From NCBI RefSeq assembly GCF_023715895.1, contig NZ_JAMBOO010000001.1:124001-188000 (forward strand): a stretch of DNA of 64,000 bases. Reading direction: 5' to 3'. Each line of letters begins with the position of its first letter. Position 1 is the first letter of the stretch. Below the pieces are notes generated by a model that worked only from the letters and a program-made list of their open reading frames with translations, was not told the origin of the DNA and made no database searches. The DNA is from Domibacillus indicus. Its GTDB lineage: Bacteria > Bacillota > Bacilli > Bacillales > Domibacillaceae. This document shows, piece after piece, positions 50,286 through 59,447 of this stretch. The position numbers were made by a program, and so were the translations under genes.

Positions 50286-51362
50286 TTATGCTTTTACTGG
50301 TACAGATTTTAAAATCTCATCATAAAATTCATCAAATTGTTGCAAATTCATCTGCTGCGCTGCATCAGACAGTGCAACGGCCGGGTCCGGATGCACTTCT
50401 GCCATAATTCCATCTGCCCCGATTGCGATACCTGCTTTTGCCGCTGGAAGAAGAAGATCACGGCGTCCAGTTGAATGCGTAACATCCACAAAAACAGGAA
50501 GATGCGTTTCTTGTTTTAAAATTGGCACCGCGGTAATGTCAAGCGTGTTTCGCGTAGCGCGTTCATAAGTACGAATGCCCCGCTCGCAAAGAATGACTTG
50601 ATCGTTTCCTTGGGCAAGAATATACTCTGCTGCATTAATAAATTCATCAATGGTAGCCGCTAAACCGCGTTTCAACAAAATAGGCTTTTTCACAGCCCCT
50701 GCTGCTTTTAAAAGCTCAAAATTTTGCATATTACGGGCACCGATTTGAATGACATCTATATAGTCACAGGCTGCTTCAATATCAGCCGGATTGACAATTT
50801 CGCTGACAACAGCAAGGTCAAATTCATCTGCTACGCGCTTTAGAATTTTCAGCCCCTCTAAGCCAAGTCCCTGGAAATCATATGGAGACGTACGCGGCTT
50901 GTAAGCACCGCCGCGGATCATTTTCAATCCTTTGCCTTTGATCGATTTTGCCACTTCTGCTACTTGCTCGTATGATTCAACCGCGCAAGGTCCAAAAACA
51001 AACGTAACATTGCCATCTCCTACTTTATGGCCTCGAACCGTCACAACAGTATCTTCTTGCTTTTTCTTTCTTGAAACAAGAAGCGCTTTTCGATGATCGT
51101 CTTCTTGAAGTTCAAGACCTGCTTTGAAAATTTCTTTGAAAATATGTTCAATAGTGGAACGTTCAAACGGTCCATCGTTTTTATCTAGTAAATTATTAAG
51201 CATAGAGCGTTCACGAACTGGATCATAACGGTTAACACCTTGTTTTTCTTTAATACGCCCGATTTCTTGAACAAGTTCTGCCCGTTCGTTAATTAACTTT
51301 AGCAGCTGGACATTCATTTCATCCACTCTGCTTCTTAACTGTTCTAGTTCCTGATTGCTCAC
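50286..51362 (-). CDS. aroA: Chorismate mutase / DAHP synthase fusion
   Basis: First enzyme of the shikimate pathway. The N-terminal 90 residues are an AroQ chorismate mutase ([20 protein letters not shown]) that acts as the allosteric sensor; the rest is the DAHP synthase barrel ([27 protein letters not shown]). GTG at 51362 is preferred as start: it gives [10 protein letters not shown], 358 residues, and AAGGATG is at good distance. ATG at 51371 sits directly on the ribosome binding site. Confidence 0.95.
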   Translation of the reverse strand: MSNQELEQLRSRVDEMNVQLLKLINERAELVQEIGRIKEKQGVNRYDPVRERSMLNNLLDKNDGPFERSTIEHIFKEIFKAGLELQEDDHRKALLVSRKKKQEDTVVTVRGHKVGDGNVTFVFGPCAVESYEQVAEVAKSIKGKGLKMIRGGAYKPRTSPYDFQGLGLEGLKILKRVADEFDLAVVSEIVNPADIEAACDYIDVIQIGARNMQNFELLKAAGAVKKPILLKRGLAATIDEFINAAEYILAQGNDQVILCERGIRTYERATRNTLDITAVPILKQETHLPVFVDVTHSTGRRDLLLPAAKAGIAIGADGIMAEVHPDPAVALSDAAQQMNLQQFDEFYDEILKSVPVKA

Positions 51363-51448
51363 ATGTCTCATCCTTCCACACTGATATAATCGAAATATTT
51401 CCTCAATTTAAAGCAAACAAATGCCGTATTCAATTCTTAATTACATTT

Positions 51449-51477
51449 ATTATAAATCAACCGTTTGGAAAAGTCAC
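51449..51477 (-). promoter_or_regulatory. Candidate aroA promoter
   Basis: Minus strand GTGACT, 17 bases, TATAAT. Confidence 0.5.
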
Positions 51478-51533
51478 GATAATTTTACTTTATTACTAAA
51501 ACGCTTTTAAGCATTAAAGTAAAAGGGTCAAAA

Positions 51534-51558
51534 AACCCAAACGAAATTCGTTTGGGTT
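51534..51558 (-). terminator. Terminator of ytxGHJ
   Basis: Perfect 12-pair stem AACCCAAACGAA/TTCGTTTGGGTT with T run on the minus strand. Confidence 0.9.
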
Positions 51559-51562
51559 TGAC

Positions 51563-51883
51563 TTATAGAACGGAAGCAAGCTGGTCCTTTGTGATTTTCC
51601 AATGAGATTCATTCCACTCCGGTTTTCCATTTTTAAAATAAATCACCTGAGGAGATTCATGTCGAATATCCGTCACTTGAGCAATATGATTGGATAATTC
51701 CCGCGCTTCCTGGACCGCCAGGTAGACCCCCTGCTGACCAGAAGTGGGGTCTTTTATAAATGATTCGTATGCTTCGTATGCGGCAGCGCTGATGGGACAT
51801 GTGGTACTATGCTTTAGTAAAAAGAAAGGCTCGTTCCTTTCCAAAAGTTCTTCAAACTCCGCAATATACATAATCTTCTGCAT
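51563..51883 (-). CDS. ytxJ: YtxJ, thioredoxin-like redox protein
   Basis: 106 residues, thioredoxin fold with a single active-site cysteine in HSTTCPISAAA. The family is described as a bacillithiol-linked monothiol protein. Start at 51883 follows AAGGAG; the upstream 27 residues of the open frame belong to a structured intergenic block. Last gene of the ytxGHJ stress operon. Confidence 0.88.
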   Translation of the reverse strand: MQKIMYIAEFEELLERNEPFFLLKHSTTCPISAAAYEAYESFIKDPTSGQQGVYLAVQEARELSNHIAQVTDIRHESPQVIYFKNGKPEWNESHWKITKDQLASVL

Positions 51884-51910
51884 CCTGACAGCTCCTTTTT
51901 CAAAATGAAA

Positions 51911-52099
51911 AGCCGGAACCAGTCCGGCTTTAGGCTGCCCGCAAACGCCCGCTTTCGGCGTCACTTGCCGGCTGTGAATGCTTATGACCCCGAAAGGTCA
52001 CTCCGCTTCTCAGCCGACAGCGTTTTTGGAAAGCCAGACGTTTTTAATCAGCCTGCTTTCTTACTTTGTCTACACTCTCAAACCGGAACAAGTCCGGCC
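51911..52099. repeat. Structured intergenic block between ytxH and ytxJ, copy B
   Basis: This 220-bp gap holds two nearly identical hairpins, CCGGAACCAGTCCGG (51913-51927) and CCGGAACAAGTCCGG (52082-52096), flanking a GC-rich part with nested stems: CGGCTG/CAGCCG (51969-52016) around GACC/GGTC. Its core CCGGCTG-N7-TTATGACCCC recurs upstream of polA (5986-6009). It could be an inserted small repeat or an RNA processed from the operon transcript. Confidence 0.45.
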
Positions 52100-52104
52100 T
52101 ATTC

Positions 52105-52899
52105 TTATTTGTTGTTAAACTTTTTATTTGAATTGTTGTTATTTCTGTTGCTGTTGTTATTGTTGTTATTTAAACCGCCGTTTTTCTTTTTTTCATTAAT
52201 ACCTTTGTCAGCTGGGTCTACCCATCCGGCAGAAGTAGCATTCGTTGATGCTGTTGTGCTTGAGACCGTTGCTGTCGAGGTTGAGGTTGATGTATTGCTT
52301 GATGTATTGCTGCTTGTTTGATTTGAATTATTTTTTGCTTTTTCTGCTTCATCAAACGCTTTTTTTGTTTCATCAAGCTTTGTTTTAGCTGTATCAGCTG
52401 TTGTATCTACTTTATCTTTTACCGCTTCTGCTACGCTGTCTACAACCGATTTTGCATCTTCTTTTTTCTCATCCAGCGATGCCGAATTCATTGTTCCAGT
52501 TCCTGAGTCAGCATTATCAGATGACTTCATGGACTTTACTTTATCCATTAAAGCAGAAGATTTTTCCTGCACTGCGCTTGTTAAAGAAGATGTTTTATCT
52601 TTTGCCGTATCCGTTAAGCCGCTGGCACGCTCTTTTAAAGAGCCGGCCTGCGAATTTAAGCTGCTGCGCAGTTCTGTACCTGATTTAGGTGCAAGCATCA
52701 AAGCGGCCGCAGCACCAACAACTGCACCAAAGATAGCGCCTGTAACAAAGTCTTTCGTATTCATTGACTCTTCATAATCATAACGGTCTGTATTTAAATC
52801 AAAGCTGTCATACTGAGGCTGAGCCTGAATTGGATATTGAGGTGAATTAACCCCATTCTTTTTAATATTAAACTGATCATATGTGTTTTTAGTTCTCAT
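52105..52899 (-). CDS. ytxH: YtxH-like general stress protein
   Basis: 264 residues. A single membrane segment with the YtxH signature (TGAIFGAVVGAAAALMLAP, about 52-70), then long repeats rich in Asp, Lys, Thr and Ala typical of desiccation-type helical proteins, a Ser/Thr region and an Asn-rich tail. The usual YtxH is about 150 residues, so the tail is enlarged. Function unknown; member of the stress operon. Confidence 0.87.
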   Translation of the reverse strand: MRTKNTYDQFNIKKNGVNSPQYPIQAQPQYDSFDLNTDRYDYEESMNTKDFVTGAIFGAVVGAAAALMLAPKSGTELRSSLNSQAGSLKERASGLTDTAKDKTSSLTSAVQEKSSALMDKVKSMKSSDNADSGTGTMNSASLDEKKEDAKSVVDSVAEAVKDKVDTTADTAKTKLDETKKAFDEAEKAKNNSNQTSSNTSSNTSTSTSTATVSSTTASTNATSAGWVDPADKGINEKKKNGGLNNNNNNSNRNNNNSNKKFNNK

Positions 52900-52950
52900 G
52901 GGTAAACGCTCCTCTTCAAATTTAGTCGTTATGCTTTACTTTTTAGTCAT

Positions 52951-53439
52951 TTATATATCGTTGTTTTTGTAAGCTGGGGCTGGTAAAGCTTCTGTGCGCC
53001 CTGCTGGGGACGGGGAACCTGCTGTAGTTTTTTCGTCCTGTTTAAATTTGTCAACCAGCTGCTTTATAACATTTCCCCATTGCACAGCTTGAGAAATTTT
53101 GTATTGATTTTTTTCTACTTGGGATGCAACGGTTGTTGTCACCTTTTTCAATGAATGGTTCAAGTTATGAACAGATGAACCAACATCCTTTACAGCATAA
53201 ACAACTGTATTCAGCTGCTCCGTTTTATGCTGAACATCCTCAGCCAGCGCATTCGTTTTATGTAACAGTTCAGCCGTTTCCGCTGTCACATTCTTCAATT
53301 GCCCTTCTAGGCGGTCAACTGTACGGGATAGAGTATCAAGCGTGTTATCGACTGATTTTAATGTTCTGGACAAATTAAGGACCAAAATTAAAAACGCGAT
53401 AGCCGCAACCGCCGCACTCAAATAAAGAATAATTTCCAC
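52951..53439 (-). CDS. ytxG: YtxG, DUF948 family membrane protein
   Basis: 162 residues: N-terminal membrane anchor (about 3-22) followed by a coiled-coil-rich DUF948 domain. General stress protein of unknown function. Start codon is GTG (53437-53439) with a GGAGGTG site. Confidence 0.88.
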   Translation of the reverse strand: MEIILYLSAAVAAIAFLILVLNLSRTLKSVDNTLDTLSRTVDRLEGQLKNVTAETAELLHKTNALAEDVQHKTEQLNTVVYAVKDVGSSVHNLNHSLKKVTTTVASQVEKNQYKISQAVQWGNVIKQLVDKFKQDEKTTAGSPSPAGRTEALPAPAYKNNDI

Positions 53440-53475
53440 TCCGGGACACCTCCAACGTTTATTTATGTAATAAAA

Positions 53476-53500
53476 TTACCCTGTGCTTATGATTATAAAC
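53476..53500 (-). promoter_or_regulatory. Sigma-B type promoter of ytxGHJ
   Basis: Minus strand GTTTAT, 13 bases, GGGTAA, each half one base from the sigma-B consensus GTTTAA/GGGTAT. ytxGHJ is a known sigma-B operon in B. subtilis. Confidence 0.75.
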
Positions 53501-53597
53501 ACTAATTTTATTATTTCTTTTTTTACAATTAAATTTCCTGCTTTTTGCACAAAGTTTCGGGAAATCGTACAATAAAAAGGATTAGGAGGATGATTTT

Positions 53598-54713
53598 ATG
53601 AAAGATTCACGTATTCAAACATTAGCTGCCAATTTGATCAACTACTCTTGCCAAATACAACCCGGTGAAAAAGTATTGATTGAAAACTTTGGCCTGCAGC
53701 GCGAATTGGTCACTGCGCTGATAGAAGAAGCATATAAAGCTGGAGGATGGCCCTACGTGCTGTTAAAGGACCACAGAGTAGACCGCTCCCTTCTGATGGG
53801 TGCGCAGGAAGGCCAGTTTGACCTTATGGCCGATTTTGAAGCGAATGTAATGAAGGAAATGGACGCTTATATTGGTCTGCGGGCCGGTGATAATATAAAT
53901 GAGCATGCTGATGTGCCGGCAGAAAAAATGAAAATCCACGGCAATACGATCGGCAAAAAGGTACACCGTGACATTCGGGTACCGAAAACAAAATGGGTTG
54001 TTCTTCGCTATCCGACATCTTCTATGGCGCAGCTTGCCAAAATGAGCACAGAGGCATTTGAAGATTTTTATTTCAATGTATGCAACCTGGACTACAGCAA
54101 AATGGATGCAGCGATGGAGCCGCTTGTAGCGCTCATGAACCGCACAGACCGCGTACAGCTTAAAGGACCTGGAACAGATTTAACTTTTTCCATTAAAGAT
54201 ATTCCTGCTGTTAAATGCGCGGGCCAGCTGAATATTCCGGATGGTGAAGTATACACAGCGCCTGTGCGTGATTCTGTGAACGGCGTGATTTCTTTTAATA
54301 CGCCTTCTCCTTATGAAGGCTTTACGTTTGAAAATGTAAAGCTGCGGTTTGAAAACGGGAAAATTATTGATGCACATTCTAACGACGTTAAACGAATCAA
54401 TGACATTTTTGATACCGATGAAGGGGCTCGGTTTATCGGTGAATTTGCCATCGGCGTCAATCCTTATATTCTTCATCCGATGCAGGATATTTTATTCGAT
54501 GAAAAAATTGACGGCAGCTTTCATTTCACGCCTGGTGAATGCTATGAAGAGGCTTATAACGGCAATCATTCTAATATTCACTGGGACATGGTCAATATTC
54601 AGCGTCCGGAATACGGCGGCGGTGAAATTTGGTTTGATGGTGTATTGATCCGAAAAGACGGCCGGTTTGTTCTGCCGGAGCTTGAAGGCTTGAATCCAGA
54701 AAACTTAAAGTAA
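53598..54713 (+). CDS. ampS: M29 family aminopeptidase
   Basis: 371 residues of the thermophilic aminopeptidase family. The metal site region is recognised in GEFAIGVNPYI, HPMQDILFDEKIDGSFHFTPG and SNIHWDMV. Shorter than the roughly 410-residue AmpS of B. subtilis, so it may be a distinct M29 subgroup. Start follows AGGAGG. Confidence in the family is high, in the symbol moderate. Confidence 0.82.
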   Translation: MKDSRIQTLAANLINYSCQIQPGEKVLIENFGLQRELVTALIEEAYKAGGWPYVLLKDHRVDRSLLMGAQEGQFDLMADFEANVMKEMDAYIGLRAGDNINEHADVPAEKMKIHGNTIGKKVHRDIRVPKTKWVVLRYPTSSMAQLAKMSTEAFEDFYFNVCNLDYSKMDAAMEPLVALMNRTDRVQLKGPGTDLTFSIKDIPAVKCAGQLNIPDGEVYTAPVRDSVNGVISFNTPSPYEGFTFENVKLRFENGKIIDAHSNDVKRINDIFDTDEGARFIGEFAIGVNPYILHPMQDILFDEKIDGSFHFTPGECYEEAYNGNHSNIHWDMVNIQRPEYGGGEIWFDGVLIRKDGRFVLPELEGLNPENLK

Positions 54714-54739
54714 AAAGTGAATTTGCTCCATAAAAAAAC

Positions 54740-54766
54740 GCCTGCTGCCGGGTAACGGCAGCAGGC
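54740..54766. terminator. Bidirectional terminator between ampS and murC
   Basis: Perfect 11-pair stem GCCTGCTGCCG/CGGCAGCAGGC with A and T flanks between convergent genes. Confidence 0.9.
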
Positions 54767-54774
54767 ATTTTTCA

Positions 54775-56073
54775 TTAAGCAAGCTGTTCTTCGTAAGCAG
54801 CCTGGAATTTTTGAATGTCACCAGCGCCCATAAAAATTAAAACGCTGTTTTCATGCTTTCTTAAAACCGGCGTACCGTCTTCTTTGATAAGCTGTGCACC
54901 TGGAATTTTTTCTTGAAGATCTTCAATCGTCAATTTGCCGTGGTTTTCACGGGCTGACCCGAAAATATCACACAAGTAAACCGCATCTGCTCCATTTAAG
55001 CTGTCTGCAAATGCATCAAGGAAAGTCTGTGTACGAGAAAACGTATGCGGCTGGAATACGGCTACGATTTCACGGTTCGGATATTTTTGGCGTGCTGCAT
55101 TAATCGTTGCACGAATTTCAGTTGGATGGTGCGCATAATCGTCAATCAGCACCTGTCCTCCCGCCTGCTTTTCAGAGAAGCGGCGTTTTACACCCGAGAA
55201 TGTCAGCAGCCGTTCTTTTACGATGTCTGTATCAATATCCTCGTAGTGGCATAAACCAATGACTGACAGAGCGTTTAAAACGTTATGATCGCCGTATCCA
55301 GGGATTCGGAACGTCGCATAAAATTCATTCCGGACAAACACATCAAAAGTGGTTCCTTTTTCGTCAAAAGACGTATTGCGTGCCTGGAAATCATTTTCAT
55401 CGCCAAAGCCATAAAAAACAACCGGTACGTTCGCTTGAATGCCCTGTAAATACTCGTCATCACCGCATGCAAAAATACCTTTTTTCACCTGCATGGCCAT
55501 TTGTTGAAAAGCAGAAACAACATCCTGCACATCAGCAAAATAATCCGGATGATCGAAATCGATATTCGTCATAACGGCGTAATCTGGCGAATAAGATAGG
55601 AAATGACGGCGGTATTCACATGCTTCAAATACAAAATAAGCTGCATCTTTTGCTCCGCGGCCTGTTCCATCTCCAATCAAATAAGACGTTGGCGCCGATC
55701 CGCTTACAACATGTGCCATCAAGCCGGTTGTAGACGTTTTCCCGTGTGAGCCTGTAATCGCCACGCTCGTAAAGTTTTGAATAAAATCTCCTAAAAACTT
55801 GTGATAGCGGATCACCGGCACGTTCATTTCATGAGCGCGTTTGATTTCTTCGTGATCATCTCCGAAAGCATTTCCCGCAATAACTGTCATGCCTTCTTGA
55901 ATATTATTTTCGTTAAATGGCAAAATTAAAATGCCTGCTTCTTCAAGCGCTTTTTGTGTAAAAAATGTTTTTTCTACGTCAGATCCCTGCACAGTATATC
56001 CTTTATCGTGAAGAATATGGGCGAGGGCGCTCATTCCAGAGCCTTTTATTCCAACAAAATGATAGGTTGTCAT
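54775..56073 (-). CDS. murC: UDP-N-acetylmuramate--L-alanine ligase
   Basis: Adds L-alanine to UDP-MurNAc in peptidoglycan synthesis. N-terminal [17 protein letters not shown] loop [22 protein letters not shown]; 432 residues. The second of two adjacent ATG codons is chosen because GGAGG is seven bases upstream of it. It stands alone from the main mur cluster and next to sftA, as in Bacillus. Confidence 0.97.
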   Translation of the reverse strand: MTTYHFVGIKGSGMSALAHILHDKGYTVQGSDVEKTFFTQKALEEAGILILPFNENNIQEGMTVIAGNAFGDDHEEIKRAHEMNVPVIRYHKFLGDFIQNFTSVAITGSHGKTSTTGLMAHVVSGSAPTSYLIGDGTGRGAKDAAYFVFEACEYRRHFLSYSPDYAVMTNIDFDHPDYFADVQDVVSAFQQMAMQVKKGIFACGDDEYLQGIQANVPVVFYGFGDENDFQARNTSFDEKGTTFDVFVRNEFYATFRIPGYGDHNVLNALSVIGLCHYEDIDTDIVKERLLTFSGVKRRFSEKQAGGQVLIDDYAHHPTEIRATINAARQKYPNREIVAVFQPHTFSRTQTFLDAFADSLNGADAVYLCDIFGSARENHGKLTIEDLQEKIPGAQLIKEDGTPVLRKHENSVLIFMGAGDIQKFQAAYEEQLA

Positions 56074-56208
56074 CATTAAACCTCCAGCATTCTCTAGCCT
56101 TTTACATGTAGTATATGTATTCCCGCCTCATTTGAAACGGAAGGCAGTCAATCATTGCATTTGTCCATTATAGCATTTTTTTCAGAGTGTGACTATTCTT
56201 CAAAAAAA

Positions 56209-56226
56209 CCGGTGCATATGCACCGG
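56209..56226 (-). terminator. Terminator of sftA
   Basis: Perfect palindrome CCGGTGCAT/ATGCACCGG with seven T on the minus strand. Confidence 0.85.
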
Positions 56227-56230
56227 CCGG

Positions 56231-58507
56231 TTAATTTGATTCTTCGAAATAAGCCAGCAGCTCTTCTTCCGAAATCAACACTTCCCGCGGCCGTCCCGCC
56301 CGTTGGCCAGAAACAAGACCTTTTTCTTCCATTATTTCAATCAAGCGGGCAGCGCGATTATAGCCTACCTTTAAATTCCGCTGCAGCATAGAAGTCGAAG
56401 CGCCTCCCTGGCGGACTACCAGCTCACAGGCTTCTTGAAACAGTTCATCTTCTTCATCATGAACGGCTGCTTTTTGCAGCAGCTCTTCTTGCTTAAACAA
56501 ATAATCGGGCTGCTGCTGTGCTTTTGCAAATTGAACCACTTCATCAATTTCCTCATTGGTTACAAACGTTCCCTGCAGACGGACAGATTCGCTCGCGCCG
56601 TTATTTAGGAACAGCATGTCCCCTTTTCCAAGTAGTTTCTCCGCCCCTACTTTGTCTAAAATCGTACGCGAGTCAATCTGTGAAGAAACCGAAAAGGCAA
56701 TCCGCGTTGGAATGTTCGCTTTAATCAAACCTGTAATAACATCTACAGACGGGCGCTGGGTTGCCACAATCAAATGAATACCGCAGGCGCGGGCTTTTTG
56801 GGCAATCCGGCAAATCGACTCCTCTACATCCCCTGGTGCCATCATCATTAAATCTGCCAATTCATCAATCACTATGACCAAATACGGTAGATGCGGTTCA
56901 TTGAATTCCGATGCTTTCACTTTTGCATTGTAAGAAGCCATGTCCCTTACACCTGCATGGACAAAAAGCTGATACCGCCGCTCCATCTCTTCTACCGCCC
57001 ATTTCAATGCCGCAGTCGCTGCCTTTACATCCGTGATCACCGGGCTCGCTAAATGCGGAATGCCATTATACGGCGTTAACTCAACCATTTTCGGGTCAAT
57101 GAGAAGCAGTTTGAGTTCATGAGGCGCTGCTTTGTACAAAAGACTAACTAAAATGGAATTAATACAGACGCTCTTCCCTGAGCCAGTCGCACCGGCAATG
57201 AGCCCGTGCGGCATTTTTTGCAAATCCAGCACAACCGGATTGCCGGCAATATCAAGGCCCAGCGCGGAAGCCAGCGGCGAAGAATGTGATTGAAAACGGC
57301 TGTGGCCGATAATTTCACTGATATAGACCGGGCGGCTTTTTTCATTAGGGAGTTCAATACCGACGACCTGGGTGCCTGGAATTGGTGCTTCAATTCGAAT
57401 CGTCCGCGCGGCAAGACTGCGTTTAATATCGTCTGTTAAACTAACAATCTTGCTCACTTTAACTCCGATCGCCGGTGTTACTTCAAAGCGCGTAATAGAC
57501 GGGCCAGTGGTTACCCCAGTCACATGTGCATTGATGTTAAAGCTTTTCAATGTTTCATTCAGCAGAGCTGACTTCTCCTGTACCCAAGTATCGTCAGCTG
57601 ATTCCTGTGCCGGCGGTGTTAAAAACGAGAGCGGCGGACGATTTATTTTCTCAGGGATCACCGTCGGTTCCTGTACAGGCGGCTTGTCCTCTTTGGCTTT
57701 GGCAGCAGGCACGTTGGATGGAGCAGAAGCGGACTGGGGCTGCTGCTTTAATGCCGGCTTAGGCTTTGCCATTTTCTCGCGATCTTTCTTCAGCATGACA
57801 ACGTTAAAAGGGGAATGGCGCCGTTCTCTCGGCTTTTCTTTTTGCTCGGAAGGCATGCTCTTTTCTGGATAAAGAACGGCCGGCTTTTGTGCCGGCGCCT
57901 CCTCATCCTCCTTCGGCTTTGGCACTTCCCGTCTTGGCACCTCTTGTATAGATGCTTCCTTCTTCCGTTCAAGTGGACGCTTCTGCTCTTTTGAAAACAG
58001 CAAAAGCGGCTCATTCCTTTTTTCCCGCTCTTCGCTGCGTACACTGCGTATATCTTCTTTCACCGGCCGGGACCGAAATCCATAAATAGGTGACGGAATC
58101 TCTGTCGGCTTAAACGGACGCGGTGCAATACGTGATGCTCCTGACGCAGAAGTATACGCTGGCTTGTGTCCCTGCTCACTCCTCGATGATTCAACCGGCG
58201 CAGCGGAAGCAGGCTCGTGCCGGGTGAGGCGCGGCGAGCGGCGTGGATTTTCCTCATGCCCGCTCCGCTTTACAGTCGGATACCGGTATGCTACACGCGT
58301 AGAAAGCTGCTGCACGGATGGAAGCGAAGGAATGGTGCGCTTCTGCTCAAAAGAAGCAGGGGCTGGAGCCTGGCGCGGCGGCGGCTCTTCCACCGGCTCT
58401 GGTTTTAGCTCTTCAACTGTATCAGCATCGACTGGTTTCGTTTCATCTACTTCAATGATTTCAATTTCTTCTCTGAAATAGGAGAGAATTTTTTTAAACA
58501 GACTCAT
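56231..58507 (-). CDS. sftA: DNA translocase SftA
   Basis: FtsK/SpoIIIE family ATPase without membrane segments, as in SftA, which clears chromosomes from the septum. Residues 1-300 are low-complexity, rich in Pro, Glu, Lys and Arg. The motor has Walker A GATGSGKSVCIN and Walker B VIVIDELADLMM; a winged-helix gamma domain ends the protein. At 758 residues it is shorter than the B. subtilis protein (about 950), mostly in the linker. Confidence 0.92.
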   Translation of the reverse strand: MSLFKKILSYFREEIEIIEVDETKPVDADTVEELKPEPVEEPPPRQAPAPASFEQKRTIPSLPSVQQLSTRVAYRYPTVKRSGHEENPRRSPRLTRHEPASAAPVESSRSEQGHKPAYTSASGASRIAPRPFKPTEIPSPIYGFRSRPVKEDIRSVRSEEREKRNEPLLLFSKEQKRPLERKKEASIQEVPRREVPKPKEDEEAPAQKPAVLYPEKSMPSEQKEKPRERRHSPFNVVMLKKDREKMAKPKPALKQQPQSASAPSNVPAAKAKEDKPPVQEPTVIPEKINRPPLSFLTPPAQESADDTWVQEKSALLNETLKSFNINAHVTGVTTGPSITRFEVTPAIGVKVSKIVSLTDDIKRSLAARTIRIEAPIPGTQVVGIELPNEKSRPVYISEIIGHSRFQSHSSPLASALGLDIAGNPVVLDLQKMPHGLIAGATGSGKSVCINSILVSLLYKAAPHELKLLLIDPKMVELTPYNGIPHLASPVITDVKAATAALKWAVEEMERRYQLFVHAGVRDMASYNAKVKASEFNEPHLPYLVIVIDELADLMMMAPGDVEESICRIAQKARACGIHLIVATQRPSVDVITGLIKANIPTRIAFSVSSQIDSRTILDKVGAEKLLGKGDMLFLNNGASESVRLQGTFVTNEEIDEVVQFAKAQQQPDYLFKQEELLQKAAVHDEEDELFQEACELVVRQGGASTSMLQRNLKVGYNRAARLIEIMEEKGLVSGQRAGRPREVLISEEELLAYFEESN

Positions 58508-58610
58508 TTGTAATCACTCTTTCTCCTTAAAGTCTTTTTCATTGTACCAACTATACACGATTTGTTAACAGAAAAACGAAATTTTGGGAAAATAGATGGG
58601 GATGAAAAAG

Positions 58611-58649
58611 AACCGTCCGCTAAAGACGTTACTCTTTACGCGGACGGTT
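58611..58649 (-). terminator. Terminator holding the ytpQ stop codon
   Basis: Perfect ten-pair stem AACCGTCCGC/GCGGACGGTT; on minus CTTTTT follows. The ytpQ stop is in the loop. Confidence 0.85.
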
Positions 58650-59429
58650 TTTAGCTAAAATAAAGATTGGTTCAAGGTGTCCTTCTTCATACACAAAAGA
58701 AAGAGCGGTGATGGGAACACGGCCGGCCGCGAAAAAGCTCATCGCCATCTGTGCCAATATGTCATAGCCTGTTTCATTCCGAATGTCCCCAATAATGAGT
58801 ACATCCCCATGTGGAATAGAAATCGTCATCGCTCCTTCTATTTTCTCACTCATTTCCTTTAAAAACCGGTCATTTAAAATACGAGTGGCATCATAGCCAT
58901 CATTTGAATTCAAGAAATAAAAGATATTTCCCGCTACTGTATCCTGTTTCATCTCAAGCGGCAGAGAGCGCAGGTTAAAACGGGCTATTTCCCGTATTTG
59001 CTCTGCTGTCCATCCTTCTTTTTTCATAAGCTTCTCATCGATCAGCCGGTAAGTGGTACCAAGATCCACCGCATAGTATATACGGGTTTCTGCTGTATGT
59101 TCATCCCAAAAAAGCGGCACACCTTCCTCCGCCTCTGTTGGAAAAGAGGCGGCCCGGATTACCGGAAAAATCTGCTTTTCTTTTTCTTCTTTTTGCCCGG
59201 CTCCATCGAATGCATTTAACGCTTCATTTACATAATAAATCGTTTCCTCAGCTGCTTTTTGAACATTGCCTTCAAATTTAGCCAAAATGCCGCCCAGTGC
59301 CACTGTGACGCCTTTTTTCGTTTCACTGTTTTCAATCCGCATTTCTTCTTTTTCACGGTCGTATAGGATGGTTCGATTCGGCTGTTTAAGCGTTTGTTCA
59401 AGTTCTCTTTTTAATTTCATGGTAGACAT
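58629..59429 (-). CDS. ytpQ: DUF1444 family protein YtpQ
   Basis: 266 residues, soluble. Recognised as YtpQ from the full-length pattern, including FNLRSLPLEMKQDTVAG and DILAQMAMSFFA, and its position. Function unknown. ATG at 59429 follows GGGGGGAG; an ATG three codons in is less likely. In B. subtilis ytpP lies upstream and ytpR between it and sftA; neither is seen here. Confidence 0.85.
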   Translation of the reverse strand: MSTMKLKRELEQTLKQPNRTILYDREKEEMRIENSETKKGVTVALGGILAKFEGNVQKAAEETIYYVNEALNAFDGAGQKEEKEKQIFPVIRAASFPTEAEEGVPLFWDEHTAETRIYYAVDLGTTYRLIDEKLMKKEGWTAEQIREIARFNLRSLPLEMKQDTVAGNIFYFLNSNDGYDATRILNDRFLKEMSEKIEGAMTISIPHGDVLIIGDIRNETGYDILAQMAMSFFAAGRVPITALSFVYEEGHLEPIFILAKNRPRKE

Positions 59430-59447
59430 ATCAGTCTCCCCCCATCT

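Noticed and set aside
51363-51533. Possible cre site near AAAACGCTTTTAAGC upstream of aroA
   Set aside because: Several fixed positions of the cre consensus do not match.
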